A stretch of DNA of 64,000 nucleotides, from the NCBI GenBank assembly GCA_959347315.1, contig OY365822.1:9576149-9640148 (forward strand), read 5' to 3'. Origin of the DNA: Bimastos eiseni (taxonomy: Eukaryota > Annelida > Clitellata > Crassiclitellata > Lumbricidae). Every line of letters starts with the position of its first letter. Position 1 is the first letter of the stretch. The position numbers were made by a program, and so were the translations under genes. The notes beneath the pieces were generated by a model, which saw nothing but the letters and a program-made list of their open reading frames with translations, ran no database searches and had not been told where the DNA came from. This document shows, piece by piece, positions 30,812 through 44,429 of the stretch.

Positions 30812-33800
30812 TCACAGATAGTTACTCGAATAATATCGTCTCTTCGGGGCCGTCTTCTTCTTCCTCGGCTGAGATTTCGGCCTGGGAACGTCGACCGGGC
30901 GCCAAGGCACAGGGTTGACGTAGCTTGGAACAGGATAGGCACCAGCGTCATAATAGCCTACAAGACAAAAGAAATTCAGTTAATTAAAACCTATTCCATG
31001 CTGGACATCTCCTGATACTGAGCAATTGTGAGTATAAATCCCACACAGAAACTGTCTCAGGGGAGATAAAAACCCATTCTGTCCACGTTACAAGGACTAG
31101 ACTGTTTTGATGCACATGATAGGCTAATAATGCTTAATTAATTCAGTATGTCAACCTCACAGGCAACCTGCAAGCAGTGGCCAAGGCACAGCCATAACGT
31201 TTTTTATCGTGTCATCACTATTGTACAAATTAGGAAACAAAATTCTCTTTGAACAAAATACAACAGCATTTTTTACTTGGTTACATCTTATTTCTTCACA
31301 TGGTAAGAATTTATTTTTTATTATAATTATTGTCTAGTGTTAGCAGTGTTGTGAGGAAAGTAATAATGGAGACCTCTTAAAGGACAAAGGTCCTGCTAGC
31401 AGGGCCACCCAATTTATGACGATGATGCAATTAAATTTTGGTGGATGACGAATTGAGGGCATATTAAACAGTAGCATGTGGAAAGGTTTCTAGACTAAAC
31501 TAGTTAATGGGGGATTCTGTGGGCAGTTCCTTTAAGAAAAAATAGGTGGCACCAGTATGCACATAGGTCTAAGAAATTTAGTTGATATTGGCCAATGGCC
31601 ACATGTTGTTTGTTTATGTTGTTCCGATCGATGGCTGGCGTAAGAATTAAAATACAATTCCATTATGGATAAATATATAAATTTGAACACTAGAAATGGA
31701 GAGAGGAGAGGGCAACCAATGTCTCATCTTTTACGTCCAATCACAGCAGACTTTCCATTTACCGCTGCGCAAACAAGAGAATTATAAATATTGCATGCAG
31801 GTTAAAACCCTCAGATCTAATAGGTTGCCTATGAATTTCGGCAAGCAGCAATACGTAGGCATTTTCTAAATTGGCTAACTTTTAGAATACTTTTGTGTGA
31901 AGAAACATACATTACACACAGTTTTACCTCGAGTAGCTTACCCACATTTGACACTGGCGCCATCTATAAGCATTAAGCAGCCATGTTTACAGAGTTCCTC
32001 ATTAGTTGGAAGTACACAGACTGTGAAGAGATAATAAGCGAATAGACATATCCTGTAGATTAGATCAAAAGGTGTAATTGTAATTACGACCATTTATATA
32101 GCATCGTCGATAGCAAGCTACTTCTATAGGTAAGGCTGTCAACGGATACCCGGGTACCCACCCAAGGCTGACTACCCGGCTAATGAAATCGGTTTTCGGG
32201 TACCGGAAATTCCGTAAAAATGCGCAATTTTACCTGAACATATATGCCAGAAATATTCCGCTGGTCATATTGGCTGACTGCCTGGGCAATGAAATCAATT
32301 CTCGGGTGTCCGACAATCCGTAAAAATGCGCAATTCCCTACATTTCCTAACAAAATACCCACGTAGTCAGGTGCCCAGGTACCCGACCGCGTACATCGAC
32401 GGGTACCCGGGTCGTGATTTTAACATTTTTTTACCGCCTTACTTCTAGGGTGCTTTACATGATAGTCTGCAGCAAATCATATAACTAATTCTTGACATCA
32501 CATAGAAAGTAAGATATTAACGGTTTTTTGAAAGCAGGGAGGGTTTTGGTTTTCTGGATGGTTCCAGGCACGAGGGCCAGCGACTCGAAAAGCCCGAGGT
32601 GCTTATGTGGAGTCGATAGTTAAACTTTTTTAAGCGGTTTGTGGCTTTCTACATAGACTGCTAATATCTTGACATGCATTTATTTATAACTGGAGATGCC
32701 CCAATCAGCCCATGAACCTTCCAAAAACATTGGATAACTGTTGTTCTCTGCCAGAGCCGGGATTGAGTGCCAATCTAACGAGTAAACATCATGGAGAGTT
32801 ACTACATAAATGTTCAGAATGACAAAGTAATAAGTGAATGAGGAATACCTGTGAGTCTTCCATCGGTATATCCGTAGCTACTTGGCGCAGTGCGTGGGCG
32901 CGATTGAGTCTTTTTGCACCAGGCGTTGAATGCCTCCTCGTTCTTTTTCTGCCTGTTCGCCTTCTCGAGTAGCTCCTTTTCCTTCTTCTCTGCCAACTGT
33001 TGCTTCCTCTTTGCATCCTCTTCTTCCTTCTTCTGAACCCATTCCTTGTAGACATAAATACAAAAACAAAGATTAACAGTTTTGGTTAGTTACCAAATAT
33101 CAACACCACAGCAACGAAAACTTAAACCGTTTAGGTCCCTTCCTTAAAGCAGAATTTTTAGGTAATCAGTTATACATGGGATAAGTTATACATTGAATAA
33201 GTTACACATGGGTTCAGTTATAATGGGCTCAGTCATACGTGGGATGAGTTATACATGGGATCAATAATATATTAGATAAGTTATACATTGGATAAGTTAT
33301 ACATGTTAACAGTTACACATGAGCTCAACCATATGTGGGATGAGTTATACATTGGATAAGTTATACATGTTAACAGTTACAAATGAGCTCAACCATATTT
33401 TGGGATGAGTTTTACATTGGATAAGTTATACATGTTAACAGTAACACATGAGCTCAACCATATGTGGGATGAGTTATACATTGGATAAGTTACACGTGGG
33501 TTCAGTGATAATGCGCTCAGCCATACGTGGGAAGAGTTATACATGGGATCAGTTATAAATGAGATTGCCCCAAAATCCCTGCCCATGCACACATTTGTGT
33601 CGAGATTTCTGCCTCACCTGCACTCCCTAGCCAACTCAGCTACAAGGAGCTCACTGACTATACAATGCCAGTTGGAGGCTCAGATGGCAAGTGAGTGGGC
33701 AGGCCACCAGCCCTCATATGCTGAGGCTAAGTAAATGAAATCGCTAACACTTTACACCCACAACTGGCTCTCAAAGAACTTAAAAGAATGCTCTTTCTTC

Positions 33801-36583
33801 AATTATTCATTTATTGTATATGCTGGAAACTTGTCATAATGCTATTCTTGGGAGCCCGATCAAGAAACATCTTAAAAATGCACTTCTCTTCTGCCTTGGA
33901 TGAACCGTGGAGCTACATAAATCGACTTATCATCACTATGATAAAAATGAATTCAATTTATTATGGGTTTACTTCTACAGATGAATTAGTTCTGGAATCC
34001 TAGTTCCTGTCTTTAGTACATCGGAAGTCATCTTTTAAAGATAAATCAGTACATTAGGCATATCCATTAGTCAATGACCTACCAATATCCCAGTTCTGTC
34101 TATAGTCATCACATTAAAACAGGAAACGATCTCAATGGAACACCAGTGCAGTGATCTAAGTAAGTACTCCAGGGAAAAGTATCAGCAAACAACAATAATA
34201 ACAATTTATATGGCGCCGTAATGCGGCCATATCGCTACAAGGACACCTCACAAAAGGCTAGCAAGCTGGATAAGCCTTAGGGAACAGATGAGTCTAGAAT
34301 TTAGACTTCAAAGAGTCCATTGAGTCAGCCAATCTGATGGAGGGTGGAACACTTTTCTAGCACCTAAGTAAAGCAATCAGGTCCAGCAACAGCCTCTTGC
34401 CCTCACAACTCCAAATTGTTCACTGCACTACTTTTGCTTCACAACATATTTCACAACTCCTATGTGACTTTTGCTTACCTCATACTTCACCTTCGCCTTC
34501 TCGGACACAGTCTCCTTCTGTTTCTTCTTCACTTCCTCCTGGTCGTGGCTCTTCTGCAGCTCTGTCTTGATCTCCTGCTTCTTCTTCACGTCATATTTCT
34601 TCACCCACTCATCGATCACCTTCTCCACATCCTTCTTCTTCTTCTCTTTTTTCTTCAGAATCCTCTCCTCCTCCTCGCGTATCTTCCGCTGCCTTTCGAG
34701 CTCCTGCTCTGCTTTAGCGCGCTCCTCCTTCGCTTTCCGTACAACCCAGCGCTCCCATGCGGATAGTTCATTCGAGCTGTCCTTCATATCCTTTTCAAAC
34801 GACGACCCAACTTCCGAGGGCTCGGGTTCATTGGGAATGTTCTTTGAGGAATTCGCAGAAGGGGTGGTCTTAATATTCTGTTTTGGAGCCTCGACTGATT
34901 TCGACCGTTTAAGGTCCAAGTGCCTAAAACAAAATAAGAAAGTAATAATACAGTAATATCCTTGCTCAATTTCAAACTGAGAAACCGCAGTATGATTACA
35001 AGTACAGTAATGAGTTAACAAGCAGCTTGTAAGAATAGGCATAACATAACACAGAAAGAACAGCATATATACATATACATATATATATGTATATATATAT
35101 GTATATATATGTATATATATATATAATATATATATAGTATACAGTTAACTAAACCTAAACATGAATCGTATCCTCAAGTCATTTTTTTTTTGCCACAGCC
35201 TGACTGAGAGCACCTGTGAGTAGGTTTCTTGATGGGGCTTTACATAAATTTTCGAAATGAATGAATGAATGAGTGAAGAAATCAATTACACCTGTAATCC
35301 GTCAATCCAGGAATAAAAAATTTATTTATATGGCATCTCTACTTGTGAACTCCTCACTGTAGGAAACTAATGCTATTATCATAAAACACACAAAATACAA
35401 CAGAAAATTGTCACATAAAACAACTCAAGAGTATAGCGTGCTTCTGAAACGAATCAACCAACAAGACACAAACAGACCAGAACGAGCGTTTGAATGAATA
35501 AACAAATAGACGAATGAGCGTTTGAATGAATAAACAAATAGACAAATGAGCGTTTGAATGAATAAACAAATACACGTACGAGCGTTTGAATGAATAAACA
35601 AATACACGTATGAGCGTTTGAATGAATAAACAAATAGACAAATGAGCGTTTGAATGAATAAACAAACAGACAAATGAGCGTTTGAATGAATAAACAAATA
35701 GACGAACGAGCGTTTGAATGAATAAACAAATAGACAAATGAGCGTTTGAATGAATAAACAAATAGACGAATGAGCGTTTGAATGAATAAACAAATAGACG
35801 AATGATCATTTGAATGAATAAACAAATAGATGAATGATCATTTGAATGAATAAACAAATAGACAAACGAGCGTTTGAATGAATAAACAAAAGACGAATGA
35901 GCGTTTGAATGAATAAACAAACAAATGAATGAGCACACTAATGATTCGATTAATGAATGAATGCACGAATAAATTAATGACAAATTTCTAAGTGGAACAG
36001 TAATCACTGAATTAATTAGTCAAAAAGAGATAGAGAAATCAAGTAAAAAATTAATGCTTGAATCAAAAGCAAATAAACACAACACTGGACGAACAAAGTG
36101 CACAACTGCAAACCAATTGCTTCTCTACCAATACAAATTCAAATCTATATGGAAATATAATAGGACTCTATGGCATCTTTATAAACTTTACTTTTTCAAT
36201 CACACCACTATTAAAAATGTGACTAACTTTGTTTTTGCCGTCGCAGCAATTCTTCTGTTGTCTGCATTTTCCTTTGCAATGTTCTTTACCACCCACACAT
36301 TCTTATCCTGACCGATATTTCGTGAACTGCTTCCCACTGCAACAAGATTGGACTTTGTGCTCGAATTTACATCTTTGTGCACGCTGTAGCTTTCATTGTC
36401 CTCATCTTCATTGCGCACATTCCGACTGTGTGCAGATTCGTAGCTGTTATGGTCAAGAATTGACAGCAGTGAGGCCGTTGAGTTGATTGGAGATGGGGAG
36501 CGGCTTGTTGGGCGGAGGTGCACAGGAGAGATCAGAGGTGGGGGAGGAAAAGTGGCCGTCACAGGGCGAGGTCGAGCACTCAT
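30812..36583 (-). CDS. CCDC34: CCDC34, coiled-coil domain-containing protein 34 (complete, four coding exons)
   Basis: Coding exons on the minus strand: 36583-36228, 34923-34479, 33044-32849 and 30957-30812. All have AG acceptors and GT donors and matching phases (2, 0, 1), giving 1143 bases and 380 aa; human CCDC34 is of similar length. Exon 1 encodes a Pro/Ser-rich N-terminus (MSARPRPVTATFPPPPLI). Exon 2 holds the family start LSAWERWVVRKAKEER and a Lys/Glu coiled coil. Exon 3 continues it (EWVQKK, FNAWCKK) to SSYGYTDGRLTG. Exon 4 has YYDAGAYPVPSYVNPVPWRP, the signature C-terminal segment of the family, and ends in a basic tail KKKTAPKRRYYSSNYL. Vertebrate CCDC34 is linked to sperm flagellum formation; a ciliary role here is inferred. 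Introns carry a 64-bp minisatellite, a SINE and a 32-bp minisatellite. Upstream non-coding exons cannot be seen. Confidence 0.93.
32138..32420. mobile_element. Possible miniature inverted-repeat element in CCDC34 intron
   Basis: Bounded by GGATACCCGGGTACCC near 32139-32160 and GACGGGTACCCGGGTC near 32399-32414, roughly mirrored. Inside, a unit of about 106 bp occurs twice (from 32165 and from 32271), sharing GGCTGACT, AATGAAATC and CCGTAAAAATGCGCAATT. No clear target duplication was found, so the type is uncertain. Confidence 0.45.
33164..33570. repeat. Minisatellite, 16-bp units in a 64-bp higher-order repeat
   Basis: Four 16-bp relatives (TTATACATTGGATAAG, TTATACATGTTAACAG, TTACACATGAGCTCAA, CCATATGTGGGATGAG) make one 64-bp block. 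The block repeats from 33291, 33355, 33420 and 33484, with looser units before and after. It lies in the intron between coding exons 2 and 3 of CCDC34. Confidence 0.9.
34960..35040 (-). repeat. SINE family A, 3' fragment
   Basis: Carries the end segment CTTGTAATCATACTGCGGTT and TCAGTTTGAAATTG on the minus strand. It lies a few tens of bases from the acceptor of CCDC34 exon 2 (34923). Confidence 0.6.
35060..35150. repeat. TA-rich microsatellite
   Basis: Mixed TATATA/TACATA units within CCDC34 intron 1. Confidence 0.85.
35190..35280 (+). mobile_element. L2-type LINE tail with AATG units
   Basis: Reads TGACTGAGAGCACCTGTGAG, TAGGTTTCTTGATGGGG, CTTTACATAAATTTTCG, then AATGAATGAATGAATG. It is the 3' end only, in the plus orientation, within CCDC34 intron 1. 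Confidence 0.6.
35484..35940. repeat. Minisatellite with 32-bp unit
   Basis: About 14 copies of a unit close to GAGCGTTTGAATGAATAAAC followed by AAATAGACAAAT, starting at 35484, 35516 and so on. Because 32 is not a multiple of 3, all minus-strand frames pass through the array and give FIHSNAHSSICL-like translations that are not genes. It is in CCDC34 intron 1. Confidence 0.95.
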
Positions 36584-39500
36584 TACTCAAAGATCTTGCA
36601 AGATCTTCAAACTAAGAAGAGAAACAGAAAAAAATGTGATTTTTACCCACTCTTTTTGTAACTTTCATTTTAAAACAACAGGATCGAAAAAACACAAAGT
36701 GATTGGTTAATATAACTTCAGTAGTAGTCACATAATCATGTGTTGAAATCGTTGAAGAATTTCACAACGGCACAAACTGAAAGCGTCCATCGCTACCCTT
36801 CGCTCATAGTATAATGTTGATGTGTGTTTCGATACACCAAAAGCTTCTTCGGCATTCCATGATAATATGTCCCAGCTGCTAGGGCAAATAGACTAGTGTA
36901 AAACAATTGTAACTCGCCTCAATGTTAAGAGTAAACTTAATACACGAAGGTATTCAAATTTTGAGCAATTATATTAAGTATCATGTTTGGTCATGTTGAG
37001 CGTAGCTACGCTTGTACAAAGCTCTTACTTACATGATCAGCCGTGCATATTTAACATTCATCAACGTCGACGCATGCGCATTAACTTAATTAAGACAGTA
37101 AGTAGGTAAACGTGTTTGGCAGTTTGGCATTTTATTAAAAGCGTCTGGCAGACCAAAACTCCGCAACTTCATGCACTGTAACAGTGCCAATCTCAAGTCT
37201 GGATTAAGGAGGAGGGCGCACTAGTAATCTTTGTCACCACACAGTGTCGCTAAGCTGCAACTGCTAGGCCTACCACTACTGTATGGATCACAATATTAAG
37301 TTCGTATGCCAGGCTGTTTTAGCAGCTCAGGCATCAGGTCAGAATCCGAAGCAGGGTCAATACTATGACGCTATGAGACAAGTGACACTAACGCGGCATT
37401 CTTTGGTGATGGTGGTCGTGGTATGGTGCTGGATTGATCCTGTATAGGATTATTTGGCTTTAGAAGTTTTTTCAGTTTAAAACCAACTAAATGGATGTGC
37501 CAAAAGACTTTTAATCTCACTCATATGATTGCAATAGGTTGATACGGAGATGATGAAGTTAGTGACTTTATACACCACCATCCCACAATAACTCTAAATA
37601 ATTGGTGCCTTAACCTTTCCCAAGATATTCATCATAATAACCATAACCATAGGTCTGCAGAGCACACACAAATTCATCTGCTCCTTATTTTTCTTCACTT
37701 ATACACTTTGCTCATCTCTTCTCTCCAATTCAGACAAGAACTACAATCTTTATCTCAAACAGACTATGTTGTATCACGATCACTTAGAAAATACTGTTGC
37801 TCTCAAATCTTAAAAACTTTTGCTATTCAACATTAACCTTAAGATCTATTTGTGAAAAATTTTATATGATAAGTCTTTCCTGTTATGCACTTGTGTGCAA
37901 GATCAACTTTGGTTAGGTGCATTAAAAAATGAGTTCAATAATAACAATAATAATTATGAAGGGAATCATTCTTAAAATAACAATATTAAAAATGTTTCTT
38001 GTTATATATATTCTTTGCATAGGTCATTGGTAAGGAGGATTTGCTGCAGAGAGTTGGCTCCTAAGAGAAATACTGTGTGTAATCATGAAAGTGCAATTGA
38101 TTACTTAAATACGTTGCAACAGTAAGCATACGCTAAAAAGCCTCTGTTGATTTCACACAGCATTTCAATGTGACTTCCTAGCTTGGTTACTCAGGCGACC
38201 ATCCGATTCTGGAGTCATATCACTCACATTATCGAATCACTTCACTGGTTAAAAATCCCAGTATACCAAGTCCAGTCACTAACCTAGTCGCAAATCCCTC
38301 ATACTCCCAGCTCAAATATCTTAGTGAACACTTCACCATCCAGACAATCCATTGTGCCCACTCAAATGGGCAGTGGTGTTGAACGATCTCACCAGATAAA
38401 TTCCCTGAAAAAGCGCAAAGTCGAGGCAGTATGGTCGCTACATAGGGTTTGCATGTGGCTGCTCGTGTAAGTCAGCTTATTCACTAAGGTCTATCCAGTC
38501 TGTTGACTTCTCTGTAGTTTTGTAAGGCACCCTTGCAGTGGTACGGCGTTACTATTATTATTATAATTATTACATAAAACTCGTACCTTGATATTCAGTA
38601 TCTATGGATAAGAGACTGAAGAATCAGTATCAGCTACACTACAAAGAGGTTCCAGACACTAAATCCAATTTCTAGACGAATATTATTAAAAGTTAACAAG
38701 AATCGCTTCACATGGGACGGCAATCACAAGGAAACAGATCACAGTAAAATTTACGAATGAACATCGAAAATATAAACGATCAGACAAATTCGAAATGGCA
38801 GAAATACGAGATTTTCCAACGATGGTTAACATGAAAATAGTCTCTGTGTTCCACTGTTCACCACCTCACCCCAACGAAACCACATTGCCCTGCGCTATGC
38901 AAAACCTACAAACTACCCAAAAACTCCATAAGTTAATTAATCTCTTGCTACCTACTCTTATTCAAGATTAAACTTAATTTATCATCTATACTACAAATAT
39001 TAGATTTATAATTATGTACAATCGGCATTAATTCTACCCTATGAGTAGCATGAAACCCACTGCATGCACTCGATAACCGACATTCTGTACAGAGCATTAT
39101 CGAAAAAAATAACCTCCATCAACTGGGCTTGCAGAAAATACAACAGCAAAAAACGTAAAGCATCTATCGTGTATGCAAGTACTGTCAAACTACAAAATGC
39201 AAACGTTATGTCTTCTAAGTTCTTTAGCACCAGAAATCAGCGATCAAGGCGATCCCGATGCGAACCTAAAAGGCCAGTTATTGGATAATAGACGAAGACA
39301 ACATTGTTTTGCGTGGAAAGTCATTGCTTAGAAGTGTAACATACGATACCGTTAGGAGTCACCAGTAAATAAAATTTGTTCAGAACAACCGGTGTAATTT
39401 AACCAATGGAGAGCAATGGTTTGGCAGACGAACACTAACATATCAGACAAGGTTCTGTATTATAAGGTCAAACATCAATCAGCTACTACTGATGATAATC

Positions 39501-40106
39501 AGAAATACACGGCTGCATGGCTTTTATGGACTGTCCCTGATTTTGGTCCGATTGCACACCACACAAGTTGGTTGAGCCTACATTTTAAGGTTTTATTTGA
39601 GTCCATAGGAAGGTATCTTGAGCCAGTGCTTTTCAGTACATTTTATGCGTACATTTAACCCTAACCTGATTTTTGCCAATTTTTTGCTACTGCCCAGTCA
39701 AGTTCTGTTGACCAACATAGAATCTGACAAATGGAAAAATTCACAATGAATAGAGAGACTGCCGTGAACGTGGCAAGATCACTGATGACTGTCAATGGAA
39801 TGAGAATAGTCCTGTGTTCTGCCACTTGCCTTCAAAACAGATTAAAAAGTAAGTATGGACCACAGTTGATTGAACTGCTAGAGACATGGTTTTGCTGTCA
39901 TTACTTTTACAGTACACTGCTAATGGTCTTTTGTTGACATGGAAGGGATGCACTGCCAAGCAGCCCATAGATATTCAACAGTCTACATTTTTCAGACAAC
40001 CCACATGGGTTGCTAAGAGCACAATTGTACAGCGATCCTGTATTGTTAGCATTGCAAAGTCTTCTCAGAGCAGTGAACTGGAACACACTATCCCTGGCAT
40101 ACATCG

Positions 40107-40210
40107 CAGCCAATAAGCAGGCAGTCAGCGTTCAGAGCAGCCAATAAGCAGGCAATCAGTGTTCAGAGCAGCCAATAAGCAGGCAGTCAGTGTTTAGAGC
40201 AGCCAATAAA
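40107..40210. repeat. Minisatellite with 31-bp unit
   Basis: Three full units and a partial one starting at 40107, 40138, 40169 and 40200. They share CAGCCAATAAGCAGGCAGTC and GTTCAGAG. Single relatives of the unit (GAGCAGCCAATAAGCAA) occur at about 40478. Confidence 0.9.
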
Positions 40211-41081
40211 GACACGGCTGTATTGCACTGACCAGCTTAATAATTAATCGGCCACTAAAGACAACAAAACCACAAGATGCTTGCAAAACAGATTAGCCTA
40301 CAGTCCTTGCACTAACAAGGAGCCTTCTAAAAACACACCAAGAATATTCTGCCTTCAACTGGATTTCTTAGCGTCTAGTGTGGACCCAATTCTGAACAGC
40401 CAATGAAAACATAACTAAGGAGCAAGTCGCTTCTCAGCCAGTCAACAGGTATGTCGATACATCAACATAACCTTTCTGAGCAGCCAATAAGCAACTGCGT
40501 CCCACTGCCAGACATTCCAAGTCACCAACTTTAGACCAAGATACACTAATGTGGCCTTTCCAAAGCCACCAATGAGGTCTGACTAAACCGGCCACTGATA
40601 ATTGTCTCAGCTCCCAAAGAGATCAAGCATAAACTCCAATTGATATCGATGACACCGAAAAAATACGCCAATGCAGGTAATATCCTATGCAAAAACTTGA
40701 GTACAGATTAAAGGCAAAGTAGTTAAAAAGAAAAACTTGAAAAGGCATGTTGAAAGTCATCTAAATTAGCACGCTCCTGCAGCGAAATCTTCACCGTCTT
40801 GGCTACCTATGAGCAGGACTGAAAATCTTCTACAACAACAACAAGAAAAAATATAAACCAAAACAAATATCAAGGCTGTTAATAAATAGCATTAACAGTA
40901 ATCGTTACAATGAAGCATAGATAATAAGACAAATGAAAGACAAAACCACTCAAATTTGCTCCATCTCATTCTGGAGCAGTTTGTCTATAATCTAAACAAT
41001 GACAATAAAACTAAGGAATTAGGAATCCATCAATATCGTTCAGAATATGCGTGTAGGTCCTTCAACTGATTTCTTATATCT

Positions 41082-41215
41082 TTGCTTAGTTTCAAATTGA
41101 CAAACCACAGTATGATTACAAGAACAGTATGAATTGATGATGGCAAGTTATTACAGGAATTGAATGTAACTGACGGCAGTCATGCAAGGCGCCCATTACA
41201 GGATAATTGAATATA
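41082..41215 (-). repeat. SINE family A, 3' half
   Basis: The minus strand carries CTTGCATGACTGCCGTCAGT, ATTCCTGTAATAACTTGCCA and the end TGTGGTTTGTCAATTTGAAA. It is one of the better preserved tails of the family and helps define its terminus. Confidence 0.7.
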
Positions 41216-42540
41216 TAAGGCCCATGCCATGAGTAATCTAAGAGTCAAATCTCAGCTGTATGTGACTCTGCCTTGCTGGTTAGACTGAAAGGTCACACAT
41301 TTCCCATGCAATACTTCTGCTTCCTCATACAAGGCAAACAACGGACATTCTCTAATTGAAACTCCGCTAAGCAGTATAGCTGCAGTCTGACGAGAACAAA
41401 CTAAATGTGACTGGGAAACCGATGCAAATTGCTGCTAAAGAGTTAAGTAGTAATACTGCTAAAGCCTTAAAAGCAATGACAGCTAAGTTAATAGGATAAC
41501 CCATCCAACTGTCTATGAAACCTATGACAAAAAGTAAGTAATGCATTGAACGTGATGGTCTCATCGAAACTAGCAAACTTAATTATAATATTAACCCAAA
41601 TATAATTTACGTAGAATCAGTGCAAAAACGCTTTGACTGCGAATGAAAATTTTACGATAAACAGTAGTGGAACAAGTCAAATATAAAAAGCTTTTCACGA
41701 TATGAATAGATGAACAGAAATGGGGAAACACACATGTGCAGTGAATTCACAAACTAACAGCAGCAAAACAAGAAAAGCTGTAGAAAACATAGTGTCACAT
41801 AAGCTGTCTGAAGTAAAACACATAAAAAAAACGCATCTAGAAATATTTACGCTACTCTCTGGAAAGACTAGGGCATGATGACAAAATTTTAAATTTTCGA
41901 AGTAGCAACAAATGAAAAACAATTTAAAAGTGAAAGCCCACTACATTTCAGAGACATAAATTTCTAGTGAACTTGCTGAGCCAACAGAAGAAAGGCCCAA
42001 CTGTTGTAATATTGTAATTGTAATCAGGCAATTGTAAAACACCACTCAGCCATTCGGAGGTGCTATCGACCCAACTCATAAATAGTCTTCTAATAAGTAG
42101 CTGGGAAAGGAGGGAAAGGGCTTGCTTACAGAAACAGGTTTTCAAAAGTGGACGGAGAAGTGTGAGTTGAAGTTGTCTCAATAGCATTAGTCAAGAGACC
42201 AAAATATACCATGTGAAGAAATAGACATTTTCCTGAAAAGTGCCATGCATAGATAACTACATGAACAAACAAAATTGCATAAGGATTCAAATTTTAAACA
42301 GTATACAAGAACAGAAAGTTCAGATGAATTTGTTTGAAGGGATGCAGTACAAGGAAATGAGTATTGTAAATTTGCACATGACAAAGTTAAGAATTGAATT
42401 CTGAGAAATTTGAACAAGAGACGATACAGAAGTGTCATGTAGTGCACCAGAAAATTTACATTCAAAAACTGGTTTATCAGAACATAATAATAATGTGCAA
42501 AGAAGAATGCAGAAATAAGACCATATAACTGAAACTGAGG

Positions 42541-44401
42541 CAGATTTCTTCCAGTGCTGGGGACACTAGGCGACTCTGGGCCACTTTCAAGGATCTCCCT
42601 GGAAGGCCTCCGTCCGCCAGCACGCTGACAGCTCCTTTTACTGCTGAAGCCTTTGCTGACAACTACGATTCCAAGGTCTCTTCCATCCGCCAGGACACAG
42701 CTCATGCACCGGAATCTACATTTACCTCTACAAGCTGTCGTCTTTGTGATCTTTCCGAGGTCAATCAACAAGATCTTCGGCGCTTGATCCTTTCCTCTCC
42801 ACCAAAGACGTCGGAGCTGGATCCACTTCCTCCATTCCTGATCCAGGAGTTGATTGATATCCTGCTGCCATTCCTCACTCTACTTTGCAACGCCTCTCTT
42901 CGTGAAGGAGTCCTGCCGTCTTCCCAGAAGCGCTCGATCATCACGCCAATAATAAAGCAGTCGAGGCTTGACCCGTCTGTTCCGTCTAACTATAGGCCAA
43001 TAGCTAATGTTACTTTTATCTCTAAGATAATTGAAAAACTTGTTGCCAGTCAGTTATTTAGCTATTTGGATACAAACAATCTACTTCCTCCATGTCAATC
43101 TGAGTTTCGTAAGGGTCACTCAACTGAGTCCCTTCTACTTCGACTCCTCTCTGACATATATAGTGCCATGGACAGGTCCAAAGTAACCCTTCTGGCCTTA
43201 TATGATGTAAGCGCTGCATTCAATTCAGTAGATCATGATATCCTCTTGAGTCGCTTCTCCTTAACTTTTGGGATAAGAGACTTCCACTTATCTGGATCAA
43301 GTCTTATCTCTCCGAGCGTTCTATATCTGTAGTCTTTCACTCATCTCATTCGCCTTGGCGCCCTGCCCCCTTTGGTGTCCCCCAGGGATCGGTCCTTGGA
43401 CTTCTTCTCTACATTCTTTTCACTGCAGATATCGAGTCTCCATTCACATCTTGTTCTCTTGCGAGCCATTCTTACGCAGATGATGTTCAATCGTATGTGC
43501 ATTGCTCATCATCCCAGGCTTCTTCTACAGTCCAAAGAATGTATCAAGCTACAGATACCCTAACTGCCTGGATGTCATCAAATCGAATGCGACTTAACCC
43601 GCAGAAAACTCAATATATTTGGCTTGGTACCCGCCAGCAGCTGAACCAGCTCGACTTGGGCTCTCTTGTCTTCTGAATTCCCTAACTTTGTATTTTCCAC
43701 CTGTGTCAGGGATCTGGGGGCAGTTCTGGATCAAGAACTATCTTTTGTGAAGCACATTTCTGCATTGACTCGTTCCTGCTATTATTTCTTGCGCCAGTTG
43801 CGGGTTGTTTCCCGCTCTCTCTCCTCATCTTCTGCTGCCACTTTGGTTCATGCCTTTATCGTTAATCGATTAGATTACTGTTCCTCTCTCTTCTGTGGGC
43901 TCCCTCAGGTCCGATTGCAACCATTGGAGGGGGTTCAAAGGGCTGCAGCTCGTTTGATTGGTTGTGTTCCTAAATTTGGTCACATCTCTACATACATGCG
44001 GGACGTCCTTCACTGGCTTCCGGTTAGGCAGCGCATTCAATATAGAATCTCCTCTATTGTCTGGCACTGTGTTGTGGGCAATGCGCCTGTCTATCTTAGG
44101 GATCTGTTCACCTTAACTTTGGCTTCTTCTGGTCGCCGATCTCTTCACTCGGCCTCTAGAGGCGACTTTGTTGTTCCACATGATCATACCGCAATCAGGC
44201 AAAATAGAGCTTTTGCAATTGTGGGTCCTCGTGTGTGGAACAACCTCCCATCTGACCTGCGCTTTCTCCCGCGCGACCTGTCTGGCTCTTTCTATAAACT
44301 TTTCAAGACTTTCCTTTTTGACCGGGCCTGGGTCGAGAGTGCCACTGAATAGTTATCTTGAAGAGGCGCTATATAAATTGCATTGATTGATTGATTGATT
44401 G
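42541..44401 (+). mobile_element. L2/CR1-like LINE, 5'-truncated, nearly complete reverse transcriptase
   Basis: Translation starts inside the linker before the reverse transcriptase (TRRLWATFKDLPGRPPSAST, about 42566) and continues through SELDPLPPFL, SNYRPIANVTFISKIIEKLV, CQSEFRKGHSTESLLL and motif A LYDVSAAFNSVDHDILLSRF, to about 43270. A frameshift follows; the next frame has WIKSYLSERS, motif B FGVPQGSVLG (about 43370) and the catalytic SYADDVQ (about 43472-43492). After a second break near 43670 the last frame (43666-44352) gives DLGAVLDQELSFVKHI, LDYCSSLFCGLP, LHWLPVRQRI and AFAIVGPRVWNNLPSDLR. The 3' end GAGGCGCTATATAAATTGC is followed by ATTGATTGATTGATTG. Two frameshifts make it inactive, but it is the best-preserved LINE of the window and shares its tail with many short fragments and with the SINE at 49621. 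Confidence 0.88.
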
Positions 44402-44429
44402 AATCTGAATATGAGCAGTACATTAATCA

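Larger units (their letters stand above)
36584..42540. other. Gene-free interval upstream of CCDC34
   Basis: About 6 kb with no supported coding region on either strand. The first few hundred bases must hold the CCDC34 promoter, but I see no clear TATA box or CpG-rich block. The interval includes a small 31-bp minisatellite (40107-40210) and a SINE (41082-41215). A word near 37165-37205 (GTGCCAATCTCAAGTCTGGA) recurs in the window and looks like a decayed dispersed repeat. Confidence 0.5.

Noticed and set aside
35411..36007. Repetitive FIHSNAH-like frame of up to 198 codons on the minus strand
   Set aside because: Translation of the 32-bp minisatellite; three overlapping frames show the same period of 32 residues.
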